64,000 nt of DNA from Ulvibacterium sp. (GTDB taxonomy: Bacteria; Bacteroidota; Bacteroidia; Flavobacteriales; Flavobacteriaceae): positions 1-64,000 of the forward strand of contig NZ_JANQOO010000016.1 in the NCBI RefSeq assembly GCF_028285715.1, given 5' to 3'. The position numbers and the translations under genes were made by a program. The notes below the pieces were generated by a model. It did no database searches. It was not told the origin of the DNA and saw only the letters and a program-made list of their open reading frames with translations. Below are positions 46,926 to 55,090 of the stretch, one piece after another (within the stretch, counting starts at the first letter, position 1; each line of letters begins with the position of its first letter).

Positions 46926-47804
46926 ATGGGCAAATCCTTTGAGCAGTACCAAAGACGTAAATTGATCTCCTCCTACTTTTCCGTAGTCTTGAGTATAGGT
47001 TTGGTATTATTTCTATTAGGGGTCCTGGGACTTCTTGTCCTCAACACCAATAAATTGGCAAACCATTTTAAGGAACAGATTACCTTATCCGTTTTTTTAA
47101 AGGATAACGCCAAAGAAGTGGAAATAGACCAATTGCAAAAGAGTTTGGCCATGTCGGAGTACACCAAATCCGCTACTTACGTTACCAAGGAAGAGGCCGC
47201 AGAAATGCATAGTGAGGAAATCGGGGAGAACTTTTTGGATTTTTTGGGCTACAATCCGCTTAAAAACTCCATTGATGTGAACCTTAATGCAGACTTTGTT
47301 TCACCTCTTCAAATTGAAGAAATTGCAGCAGACCTCGGCCAGAAAAGTTATGTTGACGAAGTGAGTTATGACGAACCCCTGGTTGGACTATTAAGTGAAA
47401 ATGTAAAAAAGGTCAGTTTCTGGATTTTAGTAGCCAGTGCTGTTTTTACCTTTATCGCCGTTTTACTCATCAATAGCTCCATACGATTGTCCATTTACTC
47501 CAAACGATTTATTATCAAGACAATGCAAATGGTAGGGGCTACCAAAACCTTTATTCGAAAACCGTTTATATGGACCAATATAAAATTGGGAATGCTTGGC
47601 GCGCTATTGGCCCTTCTAGTCTTGGTCATAGCTTTGTTCTACCTGGACAGAAACTTTCCGGAGCTTGGGCTCTTTAGGGATACCACCATGTTAATAGGTC
47701 TCTTTGGCAGCGTTTTTGTTCTAGGAGTTTTTATCTCATTCATCAGCACATATTTTGCAACACAACGTTTCCTTAACCTTAAAACGGACGAATTATATTA
47801 CTAA
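46926..47804 (+). CDS. ftsX: FtsX-like cell-division permease
   Basis: This 292-residue protein has FtsX topology: a cytoplasmic N-terminus (SFEQYQRRKLISSYFSVVLS), a first membrane helix near 15-40, a periplasmic domain (about 45-165), and three C-terminal helices with INSSIRLSIYSKRFIIKTMQMVGAT between them. FtsX with FtsE links division to peptidoglycan hydrolase activation; no ftsE is seen in this window. It begins a tight unit with DUF3098, uppP and truB, a grouping I know from other Flavobacteria. Confidence 0.93.
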   Translation: MGKSFEQYQRRKLISSYFSVVLSIGLVLFLLGVLGLLVLNTNKLANHFKEQITLSVFLKDNAKEVEIDQLQKSLAMSEYTKSATYVTKEEAAEMHSEEIGENFLDFLGYNPLKNSIDVNLNADFVSPLQIEEIAADLGQKSYVDEVSYDEPLVGLLSENVKKVSFWILVASAVFTFIAVLLINSSIRLSIYSKRFIIKTMQMVGATKTFIRKPFIWTNIKLGMLGALLALLVLVIALFYLDRNFPELGLFRDTTMLIGLFGSVFVLGVFISFISTYFATQRFLNLKTDELYY

Positions 47805-47812
47805 ATTTGCGT

Positions 47813-48082
47813 ATGGCCAAAAATCAGAAGAATAAGACGGGACAACCACCAAAACCGGAATTTATCTTTCAGCGTAAAAACTACCTTTTCATGTTCATTG
47901 GAATAGCTTTCATTGCGCTAGGCTTTATTTTAATGAGTGGAGGTGGAAGTGATGACCCCGCTGTTTTCAATGAGGATATCTACAATTTTAGGCGAATACG
48001 TCTGGCCCCTACTCTTGTACTTATCGGGCTTGGGATAGAAGTGTATGCCATTTTGTTGAATCCACATAAGAAGCGTAACTAA
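47813..48082 (+). CDS. DUF3098 small membrane protein
   Basis: This 89-residue protein has two membrane helices (YLFMFIGIAFIALGFILM and LAPTLVLIGLGIEVYAIL) separated by SGGGSDDPAVFNEDIYNFRRI. That is the DUF3098 pattern, found between ftsX and uppP in Flavobacteria. Function unknown; the genomic setting suggests a cell-envelope role. I use the ATG at 47813 rather than a TTG two codons earlier. uppP begins 2 bases after its stop codon. Confidence 0.88.
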   Translation: MAKNQKNKTGQPPKPEFIFQRKNYLFMFIGIAFIALGFILMSGGGSDDPAVFNEDIYNFRRIRLAPTLVLIGLGIEVYAILLNPHKKRN

Positions 48083-48084
48083 TT

Positions 48085-48879
48085 TTGGATACGCTTGATG
48101 CTATAATCCTGGGTATTATTCAAGGATTGACCGAATTTCTGCCAGTGTCTTCCAGTGGCCATTTGGAATTGGGAAAGGCCATATTGGGAGATAGTTCCAT
48201 TCCACAAGAAAGTCTTCTATTTACCGTAGTACTCCATTTTGCCACCGCATTGAGCACCATTGTAGTCTTTAGAAAGGACGTTTGGGAAATTTTGTCCGGT
48301 CTTTTCAAATTTCGATGGAACGAGGAAACCCAATTCTCCCTTAAAATACTTATCTCCATGTTGCCCGCAGCATTTATTGGTCTTTTTTTTGAAGAAAAAT
48401 TAGAGGCCTTTTTCGGTGGTAACATTCAATTCGTTGGTTTTATGCTATTGATTACTGCAGTATTGCTCTATTTTGCGGACAAGGCCAAGGATACGGACAA
48501 AAAAGTCAACTATCCAAAAGCCTTTATCGTTGGAGTTTCCCAAGCTGTAGCCATGCTGCCCGGAATTTCGAGAAGCGGTGCCACCATCGCCACTTCGGTA
48601 CTTCTGGGTGTGGACAAAGCCAAAGCCGCCCGGTTTTCTTTCTTAATGGTCGTACCACTTATTTTAGGCAAAATGACCAAGGATGTCATGAGCGGGGAAC
48701 TCAATTTCCAAGACGAAAATGTTGTCGCCATGGGTACCGGATTTATTGCTGCCTTCATTGCGGGTCTGGCCGCTTGTACTTGGATGATTCAATTGGTAAG
48801 GAAGAGCAAACTCACTTACTTTGCATTCTACTGCCTTATTGTTGGACTTTTGACAATTGGGTACAGTTTTTGGGGTTAA
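48085..48879 (+). CDS. uppP: undecaprenyl-diphosphatase
   Basis: UppP recycles the undecaprenyl carrier by dephosphorylating undecaprenyl-PP for cell-wall synthesis. The 264-residue inner-membrane protein has the two catalytic regions QGLTEFLPVSSSGHLEL and PGISRSGATIATS and about eight helices. Translation must begin at the TTG at 48085: an in-frame stop lies at 48076-48078, no ATG precedes the first catalytic motif, and homologues start at the same point (AIILGIIQG). Confidence 0.95.
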   Translation: MDTLDAIILGIIQGLTEFLPVSSSGHLELGKAILGDSSIPQESLLFTVVLHFATALSTIVVFRKDVWEILSGLFKFRWNEETQFSLKILISMLPAAFIGLFFEEKLEAFFGGNIQFVGFMLLITAVLLYFADKAKDTDKKVNYPKAFIVGVSQAVAMLPGISRSGATIATSVLLGVDKAKAARFSFLMVVPLILGKMTKDVMSGELNFQDENVVAMGTGFIAAFIAGLAACTWMIQLVRKSKLTYFAFYCLIVGLLTIGYSFWG

Positions 48880-48924
48880 ATGCCTATATTCCGATTATTG
48901 TAAAGACGGCAAAGTAATCTTGAA

Positions 48925-49638
48925 ATGGATATCCTTACCAAAGATGATTTTTTAGATGGGCAACTTCTTTTAATCGATAAGCCCTTAGGATGGTCTTCTT
49001 TCCAAGCAGTAAACAAAATCAAATGGGCCCTACGCAAAAAATTCCATCTCAAAAAGATAAAAGTAGGACACGCAGGCACTTTGGACCCTTTGGCGACAGG
49101 ACTTTTGTTGATATGTACCGGAAGGTTTACCAAGAAAATCGAAGAATTACAGGGTCAGAAAAAAGAGTATACCGGCACCATTACCCTCGGGGCCACAACA
49201 CCATCTTATGACCTGGAAACCGAAATCGACACAGTTTTTCCGGTTGATCATATTACCAAGGAGGTGGTTCATTTGGCCATGGAAAAGTTTATCGGTGAGA
49301 TTGAACAGCGGCCGCCTGTCTTTTCTGCGTTGAAAAAAGATGGAAAACGGCTATATGAATATGCAAGGGAGGGTAAGGAAATTCAGGTGAAAAAAAGAAA
49401 AGTGGTCATTTCCGAATTTGAAATCAAGACCATGGACTTGCCCATACTGGAGTTTCGTGTGGTGTGCAGTAAGGGTACATATATTCGTTCCTTGGCCCAT
49501 GATTTTGGCAAGTCATTGGATTCCGGCGGATATTTGTCCGACCTGAGAAGAACCAAAATAGGGGCCTATAACGTAAATAAAGCCGTTGATCCTATTGTTT
49601 TTAGTGAAAAAATTCTTGGAAAAGGCAGCGTACATTAG
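48925..49638 (+). CDS. truB: tRNA pseudouridine55 synthase
   Basis: TruB makes pseudouridine 55 in the T loop of tRNA. The 237-residue protein has LLIDKPLGWSSFQAVNKI and the catalytic motif GHAGTLDPLATGLL with Asp54. QRPPVFSALKKDGKRLYEYAREG and CSKGTYIRSLAHDFG follow. It has the short form without a PUA domain. It is the last member of the ftsX-DUF3098-uppP-truB run. Confidence 0.96.
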   Translation: MDILTKDDFLDGQLLLIDKPLGWSSFQAVNKIKWALRKKFHLKKIKVGHAGTLDPLATGLLLICTGRFTKKIEELQGQKKEYTGTITLGATTPSYDLETEIDTVFPVDHITKEVVHLAMEKFIGEIEQRPPVFSALKKDGKRLYEYAREGKEIQVKKRKVVISEFEIKTMDLPILEFRVVCSKGTYIRSLAHDFGKSLDSGGYLSDLRRTKIGAYNVNKAVDPIVFSEKILGKGSVH

Positions 49639-49712
49639 TGGTTTTTGCGTACTCCGGCTTTTCCATTTAACGAAAGTTTAAAATATTTCGATAAAATATC
49701 GGTTATAGCATT

Positions 49713-50444
49713 ATGGACCTAAACCGTCAGCAGTTATCTTTTTTAATTACATTTTTCGCCATGGGTATCATGGTGTTGGGGCTCTACAATATCCATTTGG
49801 GCCAACGACAGGCAGAGGAATATGTGGTAGAGATGATATTGGACCAAAAAATTTTGGAAGAGCTGATCGAGGAAGAAGAGAAAAAATTGGAGAAGTTGCA
49901 GGAAGCCGACCCCATTAAAAGCCATATGGCCTTCAATGAAAATGAAAAACCCAGTTTTGGCAATCCGGAGCCTCTAAAAACCCTGGAAGAGCTTATGGAG
50001 GAGCAGAAAGCTGCTACTGACAGTGAGAATCCTTCAGATTTAATGGCGGATTCCGACTATACAGAACGGGTAAAGGAACTGGCCAAAAAAAGAGAGGAAC
50101 AAAAACAACTTTTAGGAGAGAAAGAAGCTCAAAAAAAGGAGTTTACCAACAATCTGGCCAAACGAAGGACTTCTGTTTCCTTTTCTCTTGTGGGCCGTAA
50201 TAATTATAAGCTTCCACCACCTATCTATACTTGTATTGAAGGAGGAAAAGTGGTCATTAACATAAAAGTAGATGGACTAGGCAATGTCGTTGAAGCTCAT
50301 TTTAACGGAAAAAGTTCCAGTACCTCCAATGGGTGTTTGGTAGATAACGCAATCTCCTATGCGTTGAAGGCAAAGTTCAATTCCTCTTCGAAAACAACAC
50401 AAAAAGGTACGATTACTTATTTATTTCAAGGGAAGACGCGCTAA
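49713..50444 (+). CDS. TonB-like energy transducer
   Basis: This 243-residue protein has one N-terminal membrane helix (about residues 8-28). A highly charged coiled coil spans about 45-155, rich in EEEEKKLEKLQ-type heptads. The C-terminal domain from about 165 has YTCIEGGKVVINIKVDGLGNVVEAHF, the TonB-C strand pattern. The Pro-rich rod of classical TonB is replaced by the coiled coil. It could energise outer-membrane receptors or serve as a TolA-like link. Its 3' end overlaps the convergent thioredoxin-like gene. Confidence 0.75.
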   Translation: MDLNRQQLSFLITFFAMGIMVLGLYNIHLGQRQAEEYVVEMILDQKILEELIEEEEKKLEKLQEADPIKSHMAFNENEKPSFGNPEPLKTLEELMEEQKAATDSENPSDLMADSDYTERVKELAKKREEQKQLLGEKEAQKKEFTNNLAKRRTSVSFSLVGRNNYKLPPPIYTCIEGGKVVINIKVDGLGNVVEAHFNGKSSSTSNGCLVDNAISYALKAKFNSSSKTTQKGTITYLFQGKTR

Positions 50445-51032
50445 GATATCCTTTAAAGTAGTGACTCCTTTGTCCTTATTGTACCATACCTGAAGATCCT
50501 GTTTAAACTCCGGGGTAAGTGTCCCAAACGACTCCTTGAATTCCTTTACCATTTCAGTTGCGGTACTTGGCCTTGGTCCCCAATCTCCCAATACCTCCCC
50601 TGTCACTTCATCTATAATAATGAGTTTAGGGATAGACAAGGTTCCCTCAGTCAAAAAATGGCTCATTAGCTCAAGATTCTCATCCCGTAAAAGAATCTTT
50701 AGCGAAATATTGGGATTCGAATCTGCTATTTTGTTCATTACGGGCAAGGTAGGAGCGGCATCACCACACCAACTTTCGGTAAGTACAAGAAAAGTAATCT
50801 TCCTTGTAATCGCAGAGATAAAAGCCATACTTTTCGTATCTACCTTTACGGTCTTATCAAAACGCTTCATGCGTTTGTCATTGAGTAGGGTATAATTGGT
50901 CAAGGCTTCGGTCTGTTTTGGACCCGTAGATTTTCCTTCGGCCACCAATTCGCCCACTTTAGCCCGGTATTCCCCATACGATAAGGTCCGGGGTAAACTT
51001 TCCTTAATTAATTCTTGAACGGTTTTGTACAT
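50421..51032 (-). CDS. thioredoxin-fold protein with WCGDA motif
   Basis: This protein of about 203 residues has a helical N-terminus and then a thioredoxin fold: ITFLVLTESWCGDAAPTLPVMNKIA, ISLKILLRDE, SIPKLIIIDEVTGEVLGDWGPRP. The active site WCGDA keeps only one Cys, so disulfide exchange would need a partner or the fold serves binding only. It has no signal peptide and is probably cytoplasmic. The ATG at 51032 is preferred to one four codons earlier. Its end overlaps the TonB-like gene by 24 bases. Confidence 0.85.
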   Translation of the reverse strand: MYKTVQELIKESLPRTLSYGEYRAKVGELVAEGKSTGPKQTEALTNYTLLNDKRMKRFDKTVKVDTKSMAFISAITRKITFLVLTESWCGDAAPTLPVMNKIADSNPNISLKILLRDENLELMSHFLTEGTLSIPKLIIIDEVTGEVLGDWGPRPSTATEMVKEFKESFGTLTPEFKQDLQVWYNKDKGVTTLKDILARLPLK

Positions 51033-51177
51033 TATTGTTTCCATAACTGCATTGTCTGAGTCAACAAAATTAACTGTTACTTTATTTTCAAATGGTGACC
51101 TAGGTTACATTGGTAGTCAAAAACAAACAATACTTACGATCCCTTAATTCCTTGCTTTTTCAGAGCATTGCCAAAGC

Positions 51178-51210
51178 TAAAGGTCCCCTGAAAGTTCAAG
51201 GGACCTTTTT
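51178..51210. terminator. terminator hairpin downstream of the 51236 gene
   Basis: AAAGGTCCC pairs with GGGACCTTT around a 12-base loop. The longer T run follows on the + strand, but the nearest gene end is the minus-strand gene stopping at 51236, so it may act in either direction. Confidence 0.6.
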
Positions 51211-51235
51211 GCGTATAACTTTCTCTTTCATAGTC

Positions 51236-51532
51236 CTAAGGTAGAATACTACTTGGCCTCGAATCTAAAATAGTCTCGTCATCATTCTCCAAATAAATAA
51301 TGTCCTTTAATTCCAAAATCATTCCTTTATATGGGTTAAAATTCTCAGGCAAATGGAAATACGTATCAAAATCCACATCAATGATTTCCTCATCTTCAAT
51401 ATAGATAACCGTATTTAGGTCCAAATCTCCGGCTGCAACTAGGGCTTCAGCCATTTGCCCATGTATTCCTCCTGCCCAAAGTAAACAAGCAGTTAGGGTC
51501 AATGAAATCTTTTTATACTTATTCCTGATCAT
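51236..51532 (-). CDS. small secreted acidic protein, unknown
   Basis: These 98 residues begin with a signal peptide (KKISLTLTACLLWAGGIHGQ), followed by a short acidic domain with repeated IYIEDEEIIDV and ELKDIIYLENDDETIL segments. I do not recognise the family. It lies 57 bases downstream of the 51590 gene on the same strand and probably shares its promoter and the AGTA-N-TACT sites. That links it to the TetR-controlled region that follows. Confidence 0.6.
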   Translation of the reverse strand: MIRNKYKKISLTLTACLLWAGGIHGQMAEALVAAGDLDLNTVIYIEDEEIIDVDFDTYFHLPENFNPYKGMILELKDIIYLENDDETILDSRPSSILP

Positions 51533-51589
51533 GGTCAATTGTATTAAATATAGAGTTATTAAGTTATTTTCTGATATGCTATAGACGGT

Positions 51590-51952
51590 CTATCCAAGAA
51601 GTTCCTTGGCCCTTATGCTTTTTGAAATATCGGCGAAGAGTTTTGTGACCGTTTCTGAAAAGGTCTTTCCGTCGGTTCTGGACAATGACGCAATAGTGCT
51701 ACCATCTTTCATTTTTAAAATACTCACCACCTGTACTTCAATTCCCTGGAATTGTAGCAGCTTTTTCAGATCCGATAATTTGTGCCTATCAAAGTGTAAT
51801 GAAGCATAAACAAATTCGTAATAGAGGTTGGAAGGTCTACCGATCCTAAACAACATTCCAGGTCTGACTGGAATTTCTTCCATGTTGGCTTTTGGATTGC
51901 GTTCGTTCCTTTCGTCGAACTTGGGAAAGGGTAGTATTACTTCTTTTTTCAT
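51590..51952 (-). CDS. small protein related to the 57593 and 58006 products
   Basis: These 120 residues show no signal peptide. The core (about residues 48-105) reads ASLHFDRHKLSDLKK, then VQVVSILKMKDGSTIASLSR and DGKTFSETV. The 58006 product has the matching order IHFPRKN, VTNIKIKSNGNTVVTLKR, NGRKFFKHF; the 57593 product shares LTLRREDGRDFYNLF. I infer a small paralogous family; identity is low and judged by eye. It lies upstream of the 51236 gene and is preceded by a -7 element and two AGTAATACT palindromes. Function unknown. Confidence 0.6.
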   Translation of the reverse strand: MKKEVILPFPKFDERNERNPKANMEEIPVRPGMLFRIGRPSNLYYEFVYASLHFDRHKLSDLKKLLQFQGIEVQVVSILKMKDGSTIASLSRTDGKTFSETVTKLFADISKSIRAKELLG

Positions 51953-51996
51953 TCCTTTAACCTTACCAAATACTTTGATTACATTATTTGATAAGG

Positions 51997-52004
51997 CAAA
52001 GATA
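51997..52004 (-). promoter_or_regulatory. TAnnTTTG -7 element for the 51590 gene
   Basis: The minus strand reads TATCTTTG, 44 bases before the start codon. The palindrome at 52027-52035 would lie at about -33, where a repressor could block RNA polymerase. Confidence 0.5.
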
Positions 52005-52026
52005 ATTACGGATTGCTCATTTTAAA

Positions 52027-52078
52027 AGTAATACTTAGTTAAACACAAGTTAAACTTTCATAATATGAGAGTAATACT
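52027..52078. promoter_or_regulatory. two AGTA-N-TACT palindromes (candidate TetR operators)
   Basis: AGTAATACT occurs at 52027-52035 and again at 52070-52078. The second is followed by AT, so the 11-mer AGTAATACTAT is identical to bases 57474-57484 beside the tetR gene. Shared exact sequence 5.4 kb apart, only in promoter regions of this block, argues for a common repressor. Confidence 0.55.
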
Positions 52079-52181
52079 ATTAATATTAAATATTTTTTCC
52101 CATATACCGGGCGGGTGACACTAAGCAATGGAAAGGCGTATTTCACTTGGGTATAGCATTGCAGACATTTCAAGATTAAGG

Positions 52182-52235
52182 AGTTCCTTGAAAAAGGAAC
52201 TTTTCCAATTCCTCCCGCCTATTCAATTGGCGGGA
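52182..52235. other. two hairpins downstream of the tolC-type gene
   Basis: AGTTCCTT-gaaa-AAGGAACT (52182-52201) and TCCCGCC paired with GGCGGGA (52213-52235) lie 85-140 bases past the operon's last stop codon. Neither has a minus-strand T run, so termination is uncertain; they may stabilise the transcript end. Confidence 0.5.
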
Positions 52236-52320
52236 CAAATAAACACGCGCTTCAAGATTTACGAATGAATCGATTTTTTCCCATCAAAATTTAAAAAGAT
52301 CCTTTTCATTTTATTTGCAA

Positions 52321-53727
52321 TCAAAGGTTTTCCGGATTCAAGGCAAGGCTGTTGAAAAGTTTGGCCTTGGCCGTAAAGTACTTGTTTTGTACTTCGTTCT
52401 GCTTGAGTTCGGCATCGATTAGGCTGCTTTCGCGCGAGTTAATAAGAAATAAGGAGCTTTCCCCAAAACTAAACTTGCGTTCCTCCGCGGTCAACAGGGT
52501 CTGATAATCAGCTACGATGTCATCTATCAATACGTTCTGGGAATCAAAAGATTCCAATTCCCGATAAATCCCTAATATTTTGTTCTGAATCTGCACCTCG
52601 GCATTGTCTCGTTCAAATTGGGCGTCTTGCAGCTTAAATTTGGCTAACTTTAAATCTCCGCGTTCCTTCCTTAAAAATAACGGAAACCTAAAGGTCACTC
52701 CCCCTTTATACTCCTCTGGTTCAAAGGAGTTTATAAGCTCTGGAGTTTCGGTCAAAAAGTTATATTCCAAATCAATTTGAGGTAACAGTTTGTTGGTTTT
52801 CAATCTTTTATCTACTCTCAAACCGTCAATCTTAAAATCCAAAGACCTTAATTTCGGATGATTCTCCAAGGTAAAGCTATCCAAGGGTCTACCCAGAATT
52901 TCAAGAGTAGTATCAATATCCTGTTCAACATAGATATCCGGGATTACATTGGGTTGAATCTCAACGGGAATATTATCGTTTAGCCATAAAAAGTTGGAAA
53001 GATCTAAGGCGGCCTTTATCATTCTTACTTTGGCCTGTTCCAAACTCAAGGCCCTATTTTGCACTGCAATCCTTGCCTCTACGGTATCTATTGATGCAAT
53101 GTCACCGGCTAATGCGCTTTTTCGAATACCCTCAAAGCGTATTTGGGCATTGGTCAAAAAATTTCTAAATATCTCCGCATCCTTGTATGCCTGCAACCAA
53201 TCAAAATAAGCCAGGGAAGCCTCAAATAAAATCTGGTTTACCAAGAGATCTCGATCCGCTTTAGTCTGTTCCCTAAAGAACTTGGCTTGTTTTAACGTGG
53301 CCATGCGCTCATTTATCCAAGAGCCCCTTCCCAGGGAAACGGATACTCCGGCACTATAGAGTCCATCGGTGGGTACTGAGAGGGAAGGATCCAGAAACTC
53401 CCCTTCGTTCTGCTCAAAATTCCCTTTCAGTTCTATCCCGTACCATGTAGGGATCTTGAAAGTGGCATTAAGTTCATCATAATACTCAATCCCTTTGAAC
53501 TCTTTTCGATCATAGTCCACCTCAATTTTTGGATCAAAACCACCACGGGCCCTCATTAGGTTGGCCTGTCCAATGCCGATATTCAATTCTGCCTGCTTGG
53601 CTACGGGATGATATTTTTTGACGTACCCTAAATACTCCTTAAAATTGAGCACCAGGGTATCTACATCCTGGCCATGTAGAGCTGATGTCATACAAATGAC
53701 GATAAGAAAAATAATATGCCTTTTCAT
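52321..53727 (-). CDS. TolC-type outer-membrane efflux protein
   Basis: This 468-residue protein has a signal peptide (RHIIFLIVICMTSALHGQ) and then the two TolC-like repeats of long helices and strands. Examples are AELNIGIGQANLMRARGGFDPKI, the helix around LSLEQAKVRMIKAALDLSNFLW, and the late helix ESSLIDAELKQNEVQNKYFTAKAKLFN. It would form a trimeric outer-membrane channel. As last gene of the tetR-ABC-HlyD unit, 2 bases after the adaptor gene, it completes a tripartite exporter. Confidence 0.9.
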   Translation of the reverse strand: MKRHIIFLIVICMTSALHGQDVDTLVLNFKEYLGYVKKYHPVAKQAELNIGIGQANLMRARGGFDPKIEVDYDRKEFKGIEYYDELNATFKIPTWYGIELKGNFEQNEGEFLDPSLSVPTDGLYSAGVSVSLGRGSWINERMATLKQAKFFREQTKADRDLLVNQILFEASLAYFDWLQAYKDAEIFRNFLTNAQIRFEGIRKSALAGDIASIDTVEARIAVQNRALSLEQAKVRMIKAALDLSNFLWLNDNIPVEIQPNVIPDIYVEQDIDTTLEILGRPLDSFTLENHPKLRSLDFKIDGLRVDKRLKTNKLLPQIDLEYNFLTETPELINSFEPEEYKGGVTFRFPLFLRKERGDLKLAKFKLQDAQFERDNAEVQIQNKILGIYRELESFDSQNVLIDDIVADYQTLLTAEERKFSFGESSLFLINSRESSLIDAELKQNEVQNKYFTAKAKLFNSLALNPENL

Positions 53728-53729
53728 AT

Positions 53730-55085
53730 CTATTTTTTATCGGCATTAGCCATCTTGTCACTTTCAGGCTGATAGTAATTGGGGGGGAATCCGTTGAGTT
53801 GTCGCCACAACTCGAACCATATGGGGACATCTTCCAAAAGCGCTATGGTGTTGGCTCCTGAACCTACCCTCAAATCTTTTGGCCATGGATGGTCTTCTAC
53901 ATCCGGTGCCAAAAGGATGCGATATTTACCGTTATCGCTGATAAATGTTTCAATGGCTACCACAACGCCCCCATACGTTCCATAGGAGAGATTGGGCCAT
54001 CCACTAAAGATTATTACGGGCCAACCATCAAACTGTATCCGTACCTTTTCACCTAAATGCATCAACGGTAGGTCTATGGGTCTGACAAAAGTTTCCACGG
54101 CCATTTCATATTGAGCGGGCATAATGCCTACCAATTGATCTCCTTCCTTAAAAGTCTCCCCGATTCCGGATTGTATGGCCTTGTTTATAAAACCGGTCTG
54201 TGGTGCCCGGATGTAATACAGATCGTTGCGTATTTCATAATTGGTAAACTCATTCTCCAGCTTGGTTACCTGCGCCTCGGAATCAAACTGATTTGATTGA
54301 GCGGTGAACTTATCACTTTGTGCTTTCGCAATTTTATCGGCATATTCCGCCTTTACCCGGGTAATCTCAACTTCTGAATTGATTACTTCATTCTTACTGG
54401 CCAATAACTTGTTTTCTTGGGAAATGAGTTTAGCCTGGGTTTCTTGTTGTTTCAAACGTTTTTCCTCCACATCGGTAACGGCCTTTAATCCTTCACTCTC
54501 CAATTGCGAGGTACGGTCAAATTGTCTGTTTGCTATTATAATATTGGTCTTTGCCGCTTCAAGATCAATACTATCGCTCTGTACTTTCAACCTTGCCTGT
54601 AACAGTTTATTCCTCGCCTGCTCCAATTTCAGCTTTAATTCCTTTTCTAGCGCATTGATTTGGTTGTCCAAAGCCTTTACCTTCTCTTGATAGGAACGTA
54701 CGGACATGGATTTGGCCTTAATCTGCTGTCCTGTCCTTTCGACCAGCATTGGGTCGAAATATTCGTTCTTGATTTCCGAAATATGCAATATGGTATCCCC
54801 CTTCTGAACGAAATCACCTTCCTTGACATACCATCTTTCAATCCTTCCTGGAATTGGCGATTGTATGGTCTGAGGTCTCTGATCTGGGGTCAAGGTGGTG
54901 AGATAACCTTCACCGGTAACATTCTGTGTCCAGGGTAAGAACAAAATGATTATGAAAGCTACGGCAAATCCTGCCAAGAACCTATTGAAGTGCTTGTAGT
55001 GCCGCTTATGGAAAACTTTTTCCGTGGATTTGTATCCCCTCAAATCCACGTTCTTGTTTACTCTATTTCTTGAGATATTCAACAT
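53730..55085 (-). CDS. HlyD-type membrane-fusion (adaptor) protein
   Basis: This 451-residue adaptor has one membrane helix (FLAGFAVAFIIILFLPW, about residues 33-52) and a first lipoyl half (QSPIPGRIERWYVKEGDFVQKGD). A long coiled coil spans about 125-285, rich in Gln, Lys and Glu, followed by the second lipoyl half (IRAPQTGFINKA) and a beta-barrel domain. It would bridge the ABC protein and the TolC-type channel. The long hairpin and two lipoyl halves match type I secretion and ABC efflux adaptors. It lies 5 bases after the ABC gene. Confidence 0.92.
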   Translation of the reverse strand: MLNISRNRVNKNVDLRGYKSTEKVFHKRHYKHFNRFLAGFAVAFIIILFLPWTQNVTGEGYLTTLTPDQRPQTIQSPIPGRIERWYVKEGDFVQKGDTILHISEIKNEYFDPMLVERTGQQIKAKSMSVRSYQEKVKALDNQINALEKELKLKLEQARNKLLQARLKVQSDSIDLEAAKTNIIIANRQFDRTSQLESEGLKAVTDVEEKRLKQQETQAKLISQENKLLASKNEVINSEVEITRVKAEYADKIAKAQSDKFTAQSNQFDSEAQVTKLENEFTNYEIRNDLYYIRAPQTGFINKAIQSGIGETFKEGDQLVGIMPAQYEMAVETFVRPIDLPLMHLGEKVRIQFDGWPVIIFSGWPNLSYGTYGGVVVAIETFISDNGKYRILLAPDVEDHPWPKDLRVGSGANTIALLEDVPIWFELWRQLNGFPPNYYQPESDKMANADKK

Positions 55086-55090
55086 AGAAT

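Larger units (their letters stand above)
51953..52320. other. intergenic region between tolC-type gene and the 51590 gene
   Basis: These 368 bases hold the promoter of the 51590 gene (-7 at 51997-52004), two AGTAATACT palindromes (52027-52035 and 52070-52078), and two hairpins after the tolC-type gene at 52182-52201 and 52213-52235. No coding frame is supported. Confidence 0.6.

Noticed and set aside
52182-52235. Two hairpins considered as an attachment site or transposon end
   Set aside because: No integrase, transposase or target duplication is present; they follow the last gene of an operon.
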